Shown here: in pieces, positions 1 through 10,013 of the stretch
Layout: each line of letters begins with the position of its first letter
How positions within the stretch are numbered: the first letter of the stretch is position 1
Assembly: GCA_010015655.1 (NCBI GenBank)
Contig: ML976785.1
Location: 31,226-95,225 of the forward strand
Origin: Bimuria novae-zelandiae CBS 107.79
Lineage: Eukaryota; Ascomycota; Dothideomycetes; Pleosporales; Didymosphaeriaceae
Length of the DNA stretch: 64,000 nt
Direction of reading: 5' to 3'
Notes under the pieces: generated by a model
Told to the model about the DNA's origin: nothing
Databases searched by the model: none
The model's input: the letters and a program-made list of their open reading frames with translations, nothing else
Made by a program: the position numbers and the translations under genes

Positions 1-46
1 GGTGTTGCATTGACTGACGTGTTGCACTGACTGCCGAGGCACGGTA
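1..46. other. Left flank of Pogo-1
   Basis: Short flank ending in the TA target dinucleotide at 45-46. It holds two similar stretches (TTGCATTGACTG and TTGCACTGACTG) but is too short to assign. It may be the edge of a gene or of another repeat cut off by the window. Confidence 0.4.
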
Positions 47-93
47 CCCTGCCGAGACAGTCAGTGCGCCGCGACACTAACGCGCCACCCCAA
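47..93 (+). repeat. Pogo-1 left terminal inverted repeat
   Basis: 47 bp, matching the reverse complement of 2127-2173 with one mismatch. It starts CCCTGCCGAGACAG and abuts TA. Confidence 0.93.
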
Positions 94-136
94 CAGATGT
101 AGCACCTCAACTTTGACGCGCCGCATCTCCACCAAT

Positions 137-2011
137 ATGGATCCGATTGAGGCTGCAATCATCGCTATCGACTCACAAGAACCTGGAGAAACTTTTTTAT
201 ATAAAACAATTGCAGAAGAATTTGGTGTTGTGCGGTCAACATTAACGCGCTGGCATAGACGCGCCATGCAGGCGCGTACACAGCTACTACAGACTCGCTA
301 AAATCTTAACTAATAACAAGAATCTAAGCTTCTATAGTATATATAGCGTCTTACTTAGAAAGGTCTACCCCCTACGCGTTAGATAATCTAAAATTTTATA
401 TTAATTATTACTAAAAAGGATGTCTCTATGCAATAGGTTAATTATTTTATTAGGCGCTACCCTAACTTCCTAATCTCGCGATAAATAACTAGGCTAGATA
501 GTAATTGCTATAACGCTAATTTAGGCGCAAGATATAGGCTCTACTTTAAGCTTCTATATAAGAAAATTATAAAGTATGGCATAGAGCCTTAGCATACCTA
601 TAATATGGACGAAAAAGGCTTCCTACTCGGCATCACTGGCAGGTCAAAAAGGATCTTCGACAGGCCTATATATGAGAGTCGCTAAGTAAGGCAATTTATC
701 CAGGATGGTAGTCGTGAGTAGATCTCGCTTATCGCATGTATATGCGCCGATAGATCTACTATTAATCCATTACTAATCTATTGATCTAACGCTAAGACTC
801 TACAATTAAGCTAGGTTAAGGAAATTAACGTTAATTCTTATAGAGTCTTTATCACCTTATTAACCTCTAGATGGTTAAACAACGAGATAGGGCTTTAATA
901 GCTAAAATAGGTGTTTAATCGCTGTACTAAGGAGAAGGCTTAACAGCAGTAGTAACTCTTAGTCCTTAATAGGCATAGATCTTACGTTACTATAGATTTT
1001 ATTAACTACTATAATTAGAAAAAGATCCTCCTTGCGATATTTCCCCCTTACGCCACTTATACGCTATAGCCTCTAAACGTTTGTGTGTTTAAGTCTCTTT
1101 CTGTCGCCTACTCTGACGAGCTCTCCGCATACCTGTATAGGAGTTAGGGGCTATTAATAATTGCTAAAAGAGACTTCTTTACACTATTCTAGAGGGCCTA
1201 GATAACGTTAGTTACGCCGTAATTAATTACTAAAGCTTTTAAGTATATAGGTATCTCGCCGCTAAATCCTACACTAATTCTTAGTTAATTTAATAAAGAT
1301 AAGTCTCTAGAATAGAGATCGCGTAAAAACTCTATTTTAGTACTTAGCGCGTCTAATTAGCGCAAAATCGATTAGCTTTTAAAGGTTGTTATTAATACAG
1401 GGGGAGGTAATAAGGCCAAGAAGCTAAGTCGCACTATACACTTAATTTCTATATAGAAGTAGCTCCTAGAGCATGAGAATTAGGGGCTACGAGAAGCCCT
1501 CACAAACCAGAAACGGCATTAAATAAAGGGCAGGACTCTACCTTTTAAGTAGCTAGATAAGTAGTATAAAGGATCTATTTTCTAGTTACCTGCCCGCGTA
1601 TAGAGGGCGCGCGATTCTCTTAGCCAATAAAAGGCTAAAAAGTAATAACTACAACTCTAGAAAAGTAAGCAGAGAGAGATCTAGATAGTAAATAGGTAGC
1701 TTAAAGCTTATCTACTATAGGAGAAGCGTGTTACGCGTGTAGTAGCTAAAAATATACGCGCTAAGGAGAAAGCTAATTAGGCTACTAAGTAACGCCTCTA
1801 TTAATAGGCTCGCAAGGCTTAATAATAACTTTAAAAACGTCTTAAAATTACTAAAAAGAGAAGCTAGAATGCTTTAAAAGCTACTTATATAATTACAAAG
1901 AGGAAGAAGCCTACGCCGGCATTTATACGCGTTAATATAGTAATATCTACGCTATTAGTGCCAGCATCACGCAATAGCTAAATAATTAGAATACTAAGTA
2001 AATATCTATAA
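137..2011 (+). pseudogene. Pogo-1 transposase (degenerate)
   Basis: The frame begins MDPIEAAI and runs 625 codons to a TAA at 2009-2011 without any indel, so damage is only by substitution. The N-terminus (residues about 1-55) is a Psq/CENP-B-type helix-turn-helix that matches the start of Pogo-4. NMDEKGF near 603 marks the first catalytic Asp of the DDE_1 (pogo) domain. The third catalytic position reads PLN near 1070 rather than the usual PLD. The C-terminal third is lysine-rich and probably coiled coil. Dozens of in-frame stops make it non-functional. Confidence 0.88.
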
Positions 2012-2126
2012 TTTAACTAGCTAGCAATCTTCTATAGCTCTATAAAATCTTAACTCTAGAAAATTTCGCGATAAAAGCTTTTGTGTAAAACTCTATAGCC
2101 TTATGTTGCTAGCTGCGGTGCTGGTA

Positions 2127-2173
2127 TTGGGGTGGCGCGTTAGTGTCGCGGCGCACTGACTGTCTCGACAGGG
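2127..2173 (-). repeat. Pogo-1 right terminal inverted repeat
   Basis: Inverted partner of 47-93. It is followed at once by TA (2174-2175) and then by the first base of Pogo-2. Confidence 0.93.
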
Positions 2174-2175
2174 TA

Positions 2176-4294
2176 ACATGACTCACCACCGAGCGCACGT
2201 CCCCACCGAGCGCACGCGAACACCAATTTTTATCGAAAGTTCAACACCAAATATCTCTACGACTATGGCAGGTATTAAGGCAGCTCTTAAAGCGTTAGAA
2301 TCGCTAAAGGTGGGAGAAGATTTTAAATATTTAGAGTATGCCAAACGGTTTAGCTACTCCCGTTTAACCTTATTAAAACGCTATAAAGGGCTTCAACAAG
2401 CGCGTGCAACCGCACTTATAAATAGCTAATTACTTAATAACGCGCAAGAGAAGTAACTTATATAGTATATAGAAGACCTTTATACACGCGGACTACCTCC
2501 TTCCAGGCCTATAATACAAAATTTCGCAGCCTAGATAGCTTAGAAACTAGTTAGCCAAAACTAGACTAATCGCTTCGTCGCGCGCTACAGCATCAACCTT
2601 ATCTCGCACTAGGTAACTAGCCTTAATCGTAACCGCTTTAAAGCAGACTCCGCCTTTAAGTATAGCCTCTACTTTAAGCTTCTCAAACGTAAAATTAACT
2701 AATACAACATCGACAGCCGGCATATATACAATATAGATAAGAAGGGCTTCTTAATTAGTGTGCTATTAAAGGTTAAGAGGGTGTTCTCTAAAGAGCTTTA
2801 TAAGAAAGGAAAAATAAAGAATATTATTTAGGATAGTAACTAAGAGTAGATTACTACTATAGCGTGCATCTGCGCTGATAGAACCGCGCTTACGCTAGCA
2901 CTAATTTATTAGGCTTAAAGTAACAATATTTAAGACACCTAGTTACAGGACTTTAAGCACGAGAAACACCGCGCGTTCTTTACAGTCTTACTAAGCGGAT
3001 AGATAAGCAACGATATAGGGCTAGTATGGCTTAAAGAAGTGTTTAATCGTGAGATAAAAGCTAAAGCTTATACGTTATAGCGGCTTCTTATCCTTAACGG
3101 CCACGGCTCCCACGTTATAATAGATTTTATCGAGTATTGCGACAATAACAAGATCTTCCTTATAGTCTATCTACCTTATAGTACTTACACGCTTTAACCA
3201 CTTAACGTTGTTATATTTACGCCGCTTATAGCCTTATATAAATTAAAACTAGCTACCTTCCTAGACCGCGCTTAAGGGCTTATAACTATTATAAAACGCG
3301 ACTTCTATAAGTTGTTTAATGCCGCATAGAATACCTCCTTTAATAAGAAGCTTATATTAAAAGCTTTCGAGGCTATAGGCATCTCACCGCTTAACCCTAG
3401 CGTTATTATCTTAAGGTTTATAACAACTACGCTAGACACCTTATAGCCCTTATTAAGTAATAGTTTAACTTTAGTATTAAGTACAAGCGATTAAAGAAAG
3501 ATAGAGCAATTACTATAGCAAGCGGTGGATAATATTTATAACTTAAAGGCAAAGAAGCTTAGCTAAATAATCTACACTATCTTAGTTAAGAATACACTTT
3601 TACAACATAAAGTTTCTTAACCTAAGGAGGCTCTAACTAATAAGAAGAAGCGTAGGCAGCGTGGTAAAGCTTTAAAGCTTAAACTACTAAAGGACTATAA
3701 TAGAGGAGCTATTTTTTAGTCGCCTTAAAAGGTGGGCTAAGCGCGGCTTTAGTAGCAGCAGAAAGACCGTCAGGAGCAGGAGGAACAACACCAAAAAAGC
3801 GAGGCTACAAAGCTTAGAGAGCAGTAGAAGCTTGCCAAGGCTTAGCTACTTAAAGAGCGTCGTCTTAACAGAGTTATAATAAAGGAGAAGCGTAAGCGCG
3901 ACGCTGCTAAAAAAGTAGCTATACGTAAAGAGGAAAAGATCGCTAAGCAAATCAAAAAATAGCTCTAAAATAACCTTAAGGCTTCTAAAAAGGCTAAAAG
4001 GCAAGGGTCTAAGCCTCCTAAAGCTATAGAGGCGATAGTTATTAATAAGGATCCTGCTATAGTAGAGGAATTAGTTTATGCGACTTCTCGTCGCGGGCGG
4101 CTAATACGACTGCCTAAGAAATTATTAACGTAATCTAAAATCTATAAACTGTTGCAATAGCTACTGTAATTACTATTCTAAAAAATCTCGTTAAAGTAGC
4201 TTTTGTACGTGGCTCAATAATCTCATTTTGGTGGTGGACCAACTCAAGTTTAGCGTTCGTTCGGTGGGGACGTGCGCTCGGTGGTGAGCCACGT
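2176..4294 (+). mobile_element. Pogo-2, pogo/Fot1-like DNA transposon, RIP-inactivated
   Basis: The element is 2119 bp. Its ends are ACATGACTCACCACC on the left and, inverted on the right, ACGTGGCTCACCACC; the inverted repeats extend about 45 bp with several RIP-type differences. It is flanked by TA at 2174-2175 and 4295-4296. Its terminal sequence differs from Pogo-1, so it is a separate family, but its ends resemble Pogo-3 and Pogo-4 in starting AC[A/G]TG. It ends 107 bp before the start codon of the MFS gene. Confidence 0.92.
2265..4133 (+). pseudogene. Pogo-2 transposase (degenerate)
   Basis: The frame starts MAGIKAALKALES and keeps one phase for 623 codons to the TAA at 4131-4133. The first 55 codons (helix-turn-helix region) are open; stops are then frequent. 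NIDKKGF near 2735 marks the first DDE aspartate, ICADRTAL near 2870 the conserved core, and PLN near 3200 the third catalytic position. The lysine/arginine-rich tail resembles the ends of Pogo-1 and Pogo-3. The pattern is a full-length transposase destroyed by transitions. Confidence 0.87.
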
Positions 4295-4401
4295 TACGGC
4301 TAGACCAGTAATCGCCATCGCCCCAGGTTAAAATTCCGCGCCGCCACCGCGGCGGTATTCTCTCATAATGTTCGCTCTGGTCTGCTCGCGGTCGTTCCTT
4401 C

Positions 4402-6213
4402 ATGGCACCTCAAAGTCAAAATGCTAACAGGTTGCAAGCGCAGGAAATAAGTCAGTCCACGACAGAGAAAGAGGCTGAAATCGTGCAAGCGCAGCAGCCA
4501 CTCGGCTCGCAGGACCGCAAAGATGAGGAAATTGTGGCGCAGGAGGAACTGAAACCCGAACTGCCCATGTCCAAGGCCAGGGCCATCGCGCTTGTCATCA
4601 CCGTCACGGCTGCGTCGTTTTTGAATGTGCGTAACAGAACAGAGCTCGAGTGTGAATGAATTAGACACTGACGCAAAACCAGACATTAGGTGTGCAGAGC
4701 TCGGTAATCATTCTCCCGACCATCGGCAAGGCACTTAATATCCCCGATTCGCGCCAGCAGTGGATTGTTTCAGCGTACAACCTTACGTTTAGTTGTTTTC
4801 TAGTAAATCCACCCCTTTCCCTTTACATAGTGTGAGCAGTTTCTAACACGGGATGGTTGTGGTTATAGTTACTCTGGGGTCGTCTCGCAGACGTCTACGG
4901 CAAAAAGCTAATCTTCGTCTGGGGCTCCATCTGGATAACCCTAACCTCCCTGCTGGTTCCCGTCATCCCTCATGAGATCGGCTTCGACGTTTTCCGCGGG
5001 CTGCAAGGGCTCGGCGCGGCGGCTATGGTGCCGACCGCGATAGGTATTCTGGGGACGACATTTCCGCCTGGGAAAGCGAAGAATTATGCTTTCTCGTGCT
5101 ATGGGGGCGGTGCGCCTCTCGGGGGGGTGTTTGGAAATATTTTCGGCGGCGTGTTGGGCCAGTATCTGGAGTGGAAGTGGGTATTCTGGATCTTTGGGAT
5201 TCTGACCGCTTTCGTCGCTGTGGCCGCGGTATACGTGATTCCTCCGCCGCCCGTGAAGCCCGAGCCGAAGGTTAAGAAAGCGGTGGACTGGATCGGCGGC
5301 ACGATCGTCACGGTTGGGCTCATCATCCTGCTCTTCGCGTTATCGGAAGGAAACGTCGTGGGGTGGACCACGCCGTGGATCGGCATGCTCATCGGAATCT
5401 CTATACTTTTTCTCGCGGCCTTTGGATTCTGGCAATACTGGCTCGAGACGAAAACGAATCGGCAACCCCTGATGAAGGTGTCGATGTTCAGTAACGTGCG
5501 GTTTAGCGCGGCGAATATCATCATGCTGCTGTTTTTCACTTCGTTTAATAATTTCCTTATTTACGCGACGTACTGGTTCCAGGACTACCAGGGGCTGTCG
5601 ATTATACAGACGACGCTGAGGTTCATACCTACTGGTGTGACTGGCGGTAAGTCCCCCCCTATATACATCACTTTTATATAGACCAAGTAGAGGCTGACGA
5701 CTACCAGTGCTCGTCGCAATCGCCACATCCCAACTCCTCTCTCGCGTACGCGGCGACTTCATCCTCGCCTTCGGCACTACCTGTGTCGCCCTCTCCTCGC
5801 TCCTCTTCGCTATCCCCATACCGACGACGACGTCCTACTGGGCATACGGCTTCCCCGCAATGGTTCTCGCCGTGTGCGGCGCCGACACGCTGTTCCCTAC
5901 CCTCACGCTCTTCGTCGCGAAGTCTCTGCCGGCAGAAGACCAAGCGCTCGGCGGCGCGCTAGTCAGCATGGTGGGACAGTTTGGGCGCGCGTTAGGGTTG
6001 GCGATAGCCACCGCGATACAGATGGCTGTGCAGGCGAGGGAGAAGGGGGTGAGTGTGGAGGAGCTGGGCGAGGCGGATGTGGGCGTGGGGGATGAGGCGT
6101 TGAAGGATGGGATAAGGGGGACGGCGTGGTTTAACTGCGCGATTGGGGTGGTTGCGCTGGGATGCGTGGGGGTGTTTTTTAGGGGCGCGGGGAAGGTGGG
6201 TGGGAAGCATTGA
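4402..6213 (+). CDS. MFS transporter, DHA2-type drug/toxicant exporter (4 exons)
   Basis: Exons 4402-4630, 4690-4802, 4869-5646 and 5708-6213 join in frame to 541 codons plus stop. Donors are GTAACA, GTAAAT and GTAAGT; all acceptors are AG. The N-terminal 60 residues are hydrophilic and Gln/Glu-rich. The membrane domain contains the MFS motif A-like GRLADVYGKK after exon 3 begins and a Gly-rich motif C-like stretch (GGGAPLGGVFG). The sequence DWIGGTIVTVGL followed by a Trp-bearing loop is familiar from fungal 14-segment exporters of the ATR1/DHA2 group, so plasma-membrane proton-coupled efflux is likely; the substrate cannot be told. Codon use is normal, unlike the RIP-damaged DNA next door. 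The exon 1 donor is the least certain junction: GTGCGT four bases upstream is an alternative if paired with a different acceptor. Confidence 0.85.
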
Positions 6214-6497
6214 TGTATGGGTGTAAGGTAGGCATACACGAAACATGAGTCTTAATATCTATGTAGAAAACGTATTGTGGTTGAATCTCAACGAACATCA
6301 ACGCTAACTTAAATCAGCTTTAGCTTACTAATCGGGTTGTTCTAGAGCCCGGAGAATAAACATATAAAGGGTACCATATGTAGTCTTTCCACCAGTGCCA
6401 CTACTCAGAATAATACTTGTTCCTCAATCAGAGATGACCAAACGACGAACCTTCCACATCGTTCCCGAAGGCTAGACGCTCGATCTCTACCGCCTCA
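6214..6497. other. Intergenic, MFS gene to 6498 ORF
   Basis: AT-richer spacer with no ORF of note. An AACATATAAAGG stretch near 6357 could be a TATA-like element for the next gene. Confidence 0.4.
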
Positions 6498-7046
6498 ATG
6501 CAATACCACAGTCAAGAGCAGAGTTATCAAGGAACCGATATTCAAGACCTAATACACACATGGATCTCGTCCGAAGAGGAGCACCTCCTTCGCAGGATTA
6601 CCAGTGCATACAATGGCAATGGCCATTGGGAGGGATGGGTACAGTTCGAGCTCGAGTACATCCTCAACACGCATCCGAAGTACGAAAACAAATTTACTGT
6701 AGTAACGCGAGATGTTGGCGCGTATGAGGGGAATGACCAGTGCCCGGACTTGATCCTAATGGATAACAATCAGAGGACCATCGTCGAGCTGAGATGCCAG
6801 CGCGGTGCCGCGCCTGCGGAATTGCTGGTCAACGAGGTGACCAGGGATCGCAACAAACTCAAGGAATTGTTGGAGGATAACTTTAGACCCGCGGAGTGTA
6901 TTGCGCTTGGCATCGCGCTTACGAAAGACGCTGTAGTGGCGATGGAGAATCATAAAGAGTGGAATGAGATGCAGTGGCATTGTTTTTCCTGTGCGAATGA
7001 CGGCATCTGGGTCTTTCATACGGGGTTTGTGGTTGATACAAGGTGA
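6498..7046 (+). CDS. Hypothetical protein, 182 aa, with a PD...ExR nuclease-like motif
   Basis: Single open frame, no signal peptide, acidic and soluble, ending at TGA 7044-7046. I do not recognise a named family. A hydrophobic beta-strand pattern surrounds CPDLIL (Asp84) and, 13 residues later, IVELRCQ (Glu97, Arg99). Such an alternation resembles the PD-(D/E)xK nuclease core with Arg in place of Lys, but this is only an analogy from motif shape. Two aromatic stretches (WEGWVQFELEYIL; WHCFSC) flank it. It lies alone between the MFS gene and a small ORF and has ordinary codon use. Function unknown. Confidence 0.62.
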   Translation: MQYHSQEQSYQGTDIQDLIHTWISSEEEHLLRRITSAYNGNGHWEGWVQFELEYILNTHPKYENKFTVVTRDVGAYEGNDQCPDLILMDNNQRTIVELRCQRGAAPAELLVNEVTRDRNKLKELLEDNFRPAECIALGIALTKDAVVAMENHKEWNEMQWHCFSCANDGIWVFHTGFVVDTR

Positions 7047-7272
7047 TATCGGTAGGGTCTGAAGATATGAAGATGGAATGCTATGCAATATTGGGGGAGT
7101 TATTCAGCTGTTTCAATGAAGGGTCGTTGTGAAGTGGCTGTCACACGATAAGCTATTTCTCTTCGATTGTGAGTTTGATATTGATGCTTTTGCGGGTTGG
7201 TGGGCAGTGATCGAAAGCCTATACAGGACCCGCTCGCTACAAATGAATTCTTCGTAAACACACTAGTATACC

Positions 7273-7344
7273 TTAGGTATCCACCCTTAATTTCCTGTCG
7301 TGATAACCGAATTCTTCCAGAATATGTTAGGTATTCGCCCTTAA
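7273..7344. repeat. Imperfect 18 bp direct repeat upstream of the small ORF
   Basis: TTAGGTATCCACCCTTAA (7273-7290) recurs as TTAGGTATTCGCCCTTAA (7327-7344), 54 bp apart with two mismatches, just before a TATA box. It could be a pair of regulator sites. Confidence 0.45.
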
Positions 7345-7365
7345 CAATAACAACAAATCATGTCC

Positions 7366-7372
7366 TATATAA
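7366..7372 (+). promoter_or_regulatory. TATA-like element before 7430 ORF
   Basis: TATATAA 58-64 bp upstream of the ATG at 7430, a plausible core promoter position. Confidence 0.4.
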
Positions 7373-7429
7373 ACTCTTAACGATATCCTCTAAAGCTGCA
7401 TCTCTACAGGCCCAAACCCCAAAACAAAA

Positions 7430-7708
7430 ATGTGCCTTCACACAACATCCCACTGCATGATCGGCGACAGGAGCATAACACGGCCACCCGCTCTATGTGC
7501 GTTCGCTGAAGCAAACGGGTGCGTCCAATGCAAAGATAATAGTCCGCACAATACCGCGAAGACGGTGGAGACAACGTGTCTGGGGAAGTGCGTTGAGGAG
7601 GGTGCGAGGAGGGAACGGGAAGCTGAGAGGGTGAGGGATAAGGTGGAAGTGATGCAGGTGGGCAACATGGATAATCAAGACAGCGTCGTGTTAGGAGCGG
7701 CGGAATAA
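7430..7708 (+). CDS. Small hypothetical protein, 92 aa, Cys-containing
   Basis: Open frame from ATG 7430 to TAA 7706-7708. The protein has six cysteines in its first 60 residues (CLHTTSHC, CAFAEANGCVQC, CLGKC) and a charged C-terminal half. There is no clear signal peptide. The Cys pairs could bind a metal. Overlapping reverse-strand frames of similar length exist, so the choice of strand rests on the TATA box and direct repeat upstream. I do not recognise a family. Confidence 0.35.
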   Translation: MCLHTTSHCMIGDRSITRPPALCAFAEANGCVQCKDNSPHNTAKTVETTCLGKCVEEGARREREAERVRDKVEVMQVGNMDNQDSVVLGAAE

Positions 7709-8365
7709 CAAGGGAAGAGTTGTTCGTGAACAAACACGCTTTGTTGTTGTTTAGTTGTGATGGCTTCGTGCATGTTCTTTGTAAGCTAGGGGGCTTTTTA
7801 ATGTCCTATCAGCGCTTGCAGGTCACGTACAGGGGTCACATCTAGAAGTCCCACAGCCTAGCGGCCGCTCTAAAGTTTACAAATTAATAAAATAAACTAT
7901 AAAGAAAAGCTTCGAAGTTAAAGGCTAAGATCGGACTGGATATACTAAACGTGACAACTCCCTGTAACGCTGTCGCCTCGGTGGGAGACACCAGAGGTCC
8001 ACGCAATAAGCTACCATTGTAGTCCTCCTCCTGTTCCCCACTTAGGTTTGCCGACTGCACATACTCGGGACGAAGTTCGGGATGAAATTAACGCTTGTCT
8101 AGCATGACGCAGGTCCCCTCAGCACAGTGCTATTCTCGTCTACGGATCCGCGCTACTGCGTTCTTTTCCTCATGTAGATCACACTAGCAGGCCCCTACCA
8201 ACTCCACGCGGCCATGTCATTTGCGAATCGGAATCGTCCACGCCACCTGTGGTACCGTCTAGAATTCCCGCAACACCCGCAAATATTGGCAACCGTCCAT
8301 AGAATGACGGTAGGCGTACGACTTACGGCCTGAGATCGGCACAATACCCCTTTGTGCATGTGCCT
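7709..8365. other. Intergenic, small ORF to GH17 gene
   Basis: No supported gene. A short AT-rich patch at about 7870-7930 looks like worn repeat DNA; the rest has mixed composition and includes the GH17 promoter. Confidence 0.4.
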
Positions 8366-8371
8366 TATAAA
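8366..8371 (+). promoter_or_regulatory. TATA box of the GH17 gene
   Basis: TATAAA 62 bp upstream of the start codon at 8428. Confidence 0.5.
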
Positions 8372-8427
8372 GATGTTGCTTGCTGCGTCTATCTATTTGT
8401 CTGAATCCTCGCTCCAACTTTATCAAA

Positions 8428-9375
8428 ATGAAATTTTTCACTACGGCAGTGGCTCTCGCGGCCACGCTTTCAGCGGCATATGCACAGAATGGCTACAAGG
8501 GGTTCAACTCTGGCAGCACCTTCAGCAATGGGCAAAACAAGCAGCAAGTTGACTTTGCCTACGAGATGCGCGCTGCCCAGCAGCTCCCCGGCACCAACGG
8601 GGCCTGGACAAGCATGCGACTCTACACAATGATACAAGGCGGCACAACCAACACCCCCATTTCCGCCATTCCGGCCGCCATCGAGACAAAGTCCACCCTC
8701 CTCCTCGGCCTATGGGCATCTGCTCCAGCCGACCAATTCCAAAATGAGGTCACCGCCTTGACGAACGCAATCAACCAGTACGGCACCGCCTTCACCGACC
8801 TCGTCACCGGCATCTCCGTCGGAAGCGAGGACCTATACCGCAACTCGGTCAACGAGGTAGGCGCCTCGCCCCAGCAAATCGTCGACTACGTCTCCAAAGT
8901 GCGCTCTGCCATCGCCGGCACGTCCCTCGCGGGCAAGCCTGTCGGCCACGTCGACACCTGGAACGCCTTCACCAACAGTGCCAACAGCGCTGTGATCTCC
9001 GCCATCGACTTCCTCGGCATGGACGCGTATCCATACTACCAAACTAGCGAGCCGGGCGGCAACGGCATCGGCAACGCCAACGCGACGTTCTGGAAGAGCT
9101 ACACAGCCACGCAGGCTGTGGCGCAGGGCAAGCCCGTGTGGGTGACCGAGACGGGGTGGCCGATTATCGGGGATACGCTTGGGCAGGCAGTCGCTGGGAC
9201 GGACAACGCGGAGGTGTATTGGAAGGAGACGATTTGCGGGTTTACCGCCAAGGGGATTAATATGTATTATTTCCAGTTGCAGAGCGCGCAGGGGCAGCAG
9301 GTTAATCCGGATTGGGGGATTAAGCCTGCGGGGGATGTGGTGCAGGAGCCGGTGAGGTTTGATGTGTCGTGTTGA
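8428..9375 (+). CDS. Secreted glycoside hydrolase family 17 (beta-1,3-glucanase/glucanosyltransferase)
   Basis: 315 aa, intronless. An in-frame ATG at 8380 exists upstream, but the start at 8428 (context TCAAAATGA) directly gives a signal peptide (MKFFTTAVALAATLSAAYA, cleavage near residue 19). The mature part begins with GYKGFNSG, as in fungal GH17 proteins. GISVGSEDLYR holds the likely acid/base Glu134 and VTETGWP the nucleophile Glu241, the spacing expected for a GH17 TIM barrel. GMDAYPYY and the terminal strands also fit. The enzyme would act on beta-1,3-glucan in the cell wall, for remodelling or mycoparasitic/plant callose attack. There is no GPI anchor or Ser/Thr-rich tail, so it is probably soluble or loosely wall bound. 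Confidence 0.92.
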   Translation: MKFFTTAVALAATLSAAYAQNGYKGFNSGSTFSNGQNKQQVDFAYEMRAAQQLPGTNGAWTSMRLYTMIQGGTTNTPISAIPAAIETKSTLLLGLWASAPADQFQNEVTALTNAINQYGTAFTDLVTGISVGSEDLYRNSVNEVGASPQQIVDYVSKVRSAIAGTSLAGKPVGHVDTWNAFTNSANSAVISAIDFLGMDAYPYYQTSEPGGNGIGNANATFWKSYTATQAVAQGKPVWVTETGWPIIGDTLGQAVAGTDNAEVYWKETICGFTAKGINMYYFQLQSAQGQQVNPDWGIKPAGDVVQEPVRFDVSC

Positions 9376-9658
9376 TAGGTGGGCGTGTTACTGTTATAGA
9401 TAGCTGAGTGCGAGTGACGCATGTGTAGAGTAGTTGTATAAAGATCTGGTTATGTCCTACTTGTGATGCCTTCTTGGATGATTCGGTGGGCTTAGTTATG
9501 GTCGAGTGATTAGTCAGAACGAAGTAAATAGGCACTGCGACAAGAGTCATATCGAACAAGTGATGGACTCCCATGGCTAGAGGATAGAACGTACCACATA
9601 ACTGAACGTATGTCAAGCCTCATCTACCTCACCACCCTCCTACTGCGTGCGACTCTCC
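9376..9658. other. Intergenic, GH17 gene to RING gene
   Basis: No gene seen; it probably holds the 3' ends of the two convergent neighbours. Confidence 0.4.
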
Positions 9659-10013
9659 TTAGAACCTCCCCCAACAAAAAATCCCCCTTCCCCTCCGCCT
9701 CCCACCTCCCCTTCTCATCCTCGAATCACCTCCCTCATCCATCTCCTGATCTCTTAACCAAAACCTACCCTCGGCATCAGGGACATACATCCCAGCTCCG
9801 CCCCGCGTCGACCGCGTCGGCTGCCAATCCGAATCCCTGAGAACCGGGCTTCTCCCTCTGCTCGAGACGCCGTGCCGATAAGGAGAGTGCATGTGTATGC
9901 CCCGCATGGTCTCGTCGTGGGTCGTTGATCGGAGCCCCCATCCCATGCCGAGGTGGGGAGACCAAGGTGTGGGCAACTCTTCTTCTTCCTCGGCGCTGTC
10001 ATCATCACGGGCT

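Larger units (their letters stand above)
47..2173 (+). mobile_element. Pogo-1, Tc1/mariner-superfamily (pogo/Fot1-like) DNA transposon, RIP-inactivated
   Basis: The element is 2127 bp with 47 bp terminal inverted repeats (47-93 and 2127-2173, one mismatch) starting CCCTG and flanked by TA at 45-46 and 2174-2175, the target duplication typical of the superfamily. The interior is one long transposase frame on the plus strand riddled with TAA/TAG codons. The many changes of CAA, CAG and TGG codons to stops are what RIP produces. The right-hand TA is shared with the next element, Pogo-2. Confidence 0.93.

Noticed and set aside
8380..8427. Earlier in-frame start for the GH17 protein
   Set aside because: It would bury the signal peptide 16 residues inside and starts only a few bases after the TATA box.
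9659..10010. Second exon of the RING gene as a firm call
   Set aside because: Pyrimidine-rich acceptor is good, but no donor gives the needed phase; left as a possibility in the RING entry.
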